The position numbers and the translations under genes were made by a program. A stretch of 64,000 nt of DNA from Candidatus Thiobius zoothamnicola (GTDB taxonomy: Bacteria; Pseudomonadota; Gammaproteobacteria; Chromatiales; Chromatiaceae), in contig JAPQLC010000019.1 of the NCBI GenBank assembly GCA_030826945.1, positions 34,218-98,217 on the forward strand, in the 5' to 3' direction. This document shows positions 63,560 to 64,000 of the stretch, in pieces; the stretch's first letter is position 1; each line of letters begins with the position of its first letter. The notes under the pieces were generated by a model. That model had not been told where the DNA came from and did no database searches. It worked only from the letters and a program-made list of their open reading frames with translations.

Positions 63560-63833
63560 CCATCAGGTGATGGAAGACCCGGCCAACTATGGTGTCGCTG
63601 GCGTAAAAAGCCAGCCTGAAGGTGACCGTAAAGGTGGCGTGGTGTGGCACACCCAGGGTAGTGGCAAGTCCTTATCCATGGTTTTCTATACGGGTAAGAT
63701 TGTGCTGGCGCTGGATAATCCCACAATTTTGATGATTACGGATCGCAATGATCTGGATGATCAACTTTTTGATACCTTTGCCGCCTCTACCCAACTGTTA
63801 CGCCAGGAACCTAAACGGGTTGAAAGCCGTGAT

Positions 63834-64000
63834 GGGGTAGTGGGTCAAACCTGTTGCAGGGTATGAATATCAATACCAAATTCAACGCGGTTGATGATCA
63901 ATCCGATGACCGTGTCCTGGATAGAGTCGAGTTTTGAGAAGCAGATGGTTTTGCGCGCCAAGCGTTTGATCCAGGTGCGCCAGTTGAGGTTCTTGCGTTC
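63834..64000 (-). mobile_element. IS1-family insertion sequence (one end only)
   Basis: hsdR coding stops matching at about 63833, and GGGGTAGTGGGTCAAACC looks like the terminal repeat. Inside, on the minus strand, is the end of an IS1-type transposase. The other end and any target duplication are outside the window. Confidence 0.75.
63845..64000 (-). CDS. IS1-family transposase, C-terminal part
   Basis: The last 51 codons, ending in TGA at 63847-63845, read WRTWIKRLARKTICFSKLDS then IQDTVIGLIINRVEFGI. LKRLARKTICFS-like text with a following VIG is the conserved C-terminus of IS1 InsB transposases. The gene continues past the right edge of the window. Confidence 0.85.
   Translation of the reverse strand, partial: ERKNLNWRTWIKRLARKTICFSKLDSIQDTVIGLIINRVEFGIDIHTLQQV

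Larger units (their letters stand above)
62565..63833 (+). pseudogene. hsdR: Type I restriction subunit HsdR, interrupted by an IS element
   Basis: About 423 codons of an enzyme that is normally near 1000. The ATG at 62565 gives MSRITENVIEEFCIELLEKQ. The nuclease core is RPDVVLFVNGMPLVVIELKN (D143, E157-x-K159), and the helicase Walker A VWHTQGSGKS and DRNDLDDQLF follow. The frame is normal up to QEPKRVESRD, then runs into IS1-family sequence and stops 11 codons on. Two in-frame palindromes lie inside (63236-63277, 63517-63559), read as STCVDAQAGTQTGG and GDATSCVSTSCAPT. The 3' part is presumably beyond the IS outside the window. Confidence 0.88.

Overview
The window looks like a chromosomal segment of a gammaproteobacterium of moderate GC. 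The evidence is gene content: ftsY-ftsE-ftsX, parE, rpoH, nadD-rsfS, pgpA, moaA, pyrC-gloB-hisI, a DUF1820 gene, dksA, ubiA, and AsmA and YhdP proteins. DsrE-like and thioredoxin-fold periplasmic proteins and a tandem BMC-domain protein would fit a sulfur- or C1-oxidising lifestyle, but that is inference and no species can be named. No rRNA, tRNA or CRISPR array was seen.

Region by region: 1-7125 (+) is the end of a surface-polysaccharide (LPS/O-antigen type) cluster: GT4, AsnB-like amidotransferase, GT9, GT4, FkbM methyltransferase, O-antigen ligase. 7199-9764 (-) is ftsYEX. 9873-17596 (-) is an AT-rich seven-gene cluster: a P1B-like ATPase without a CPx motif, a hot-dog-like protein, an ATP-grasp ligase, a saccharopine-dehydrogenase-like enzyme, an HD-domain oxygenase-like protein, a methyltransferase and a DUF2785 protein. 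I do not recognise this set as any described pathway. It is a candidate new small-molecule synthesis and transport system. 18476-21267 (+) has a textbook sigma-54 promoter ahead of a formate/nitrite channel and a PP2C-kinase fusion. 21293-24460 (-) holds parE and rpoH, with two tandem CIRCE-like operators upstream of rpoH. 24491-49310 is mainly housekeeping genes. It also holds an orphan trans-AT-type malonyltransferase, a lone tandem BMC protein and a DksA with only one of the four zinc cysteines.

49384-58304 is an accessory region. It starts with a dead GNAT gene and a SymE-type toxin beside a strongly structured RNA region. A gene-cassette array follows, with six complete attC sites and one right half, and no integron integrase in view (a CALIN). 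The cassettes carry an Abi-alpha (DUF4393) protein, a PD-(D/E)XK-like protein, a RadC/JAB protein, a lipoprotein with an HExxH motif, a PIN toxin with its antitoxin, and a J-domain protein. After the array come a broken coiled-coil membrane gene and a nuclease toxin with Imm49 immunity, followed by what looks like half of another attC.

58352-64000 (+) is a type I restriction-modification operon of unusual build: hsdM, a HEPN gene, a gene in which an MNT nucleotidyltransferase is fused in frame to HsdS, a RAYT transposase, and hsdR. The same palindromic repeat (core GTGGAGACGCAA, 4 nt, then its complement) sits in frame inside hsdM, hsdS, the RAYT gene and hsdR, so it is translated in all four. 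hsdR is then cut by an IS1-family element whose end is visible at about 63834. This locus and the 9.9-17.6 kb cluster are the two most interesting parts of the window.
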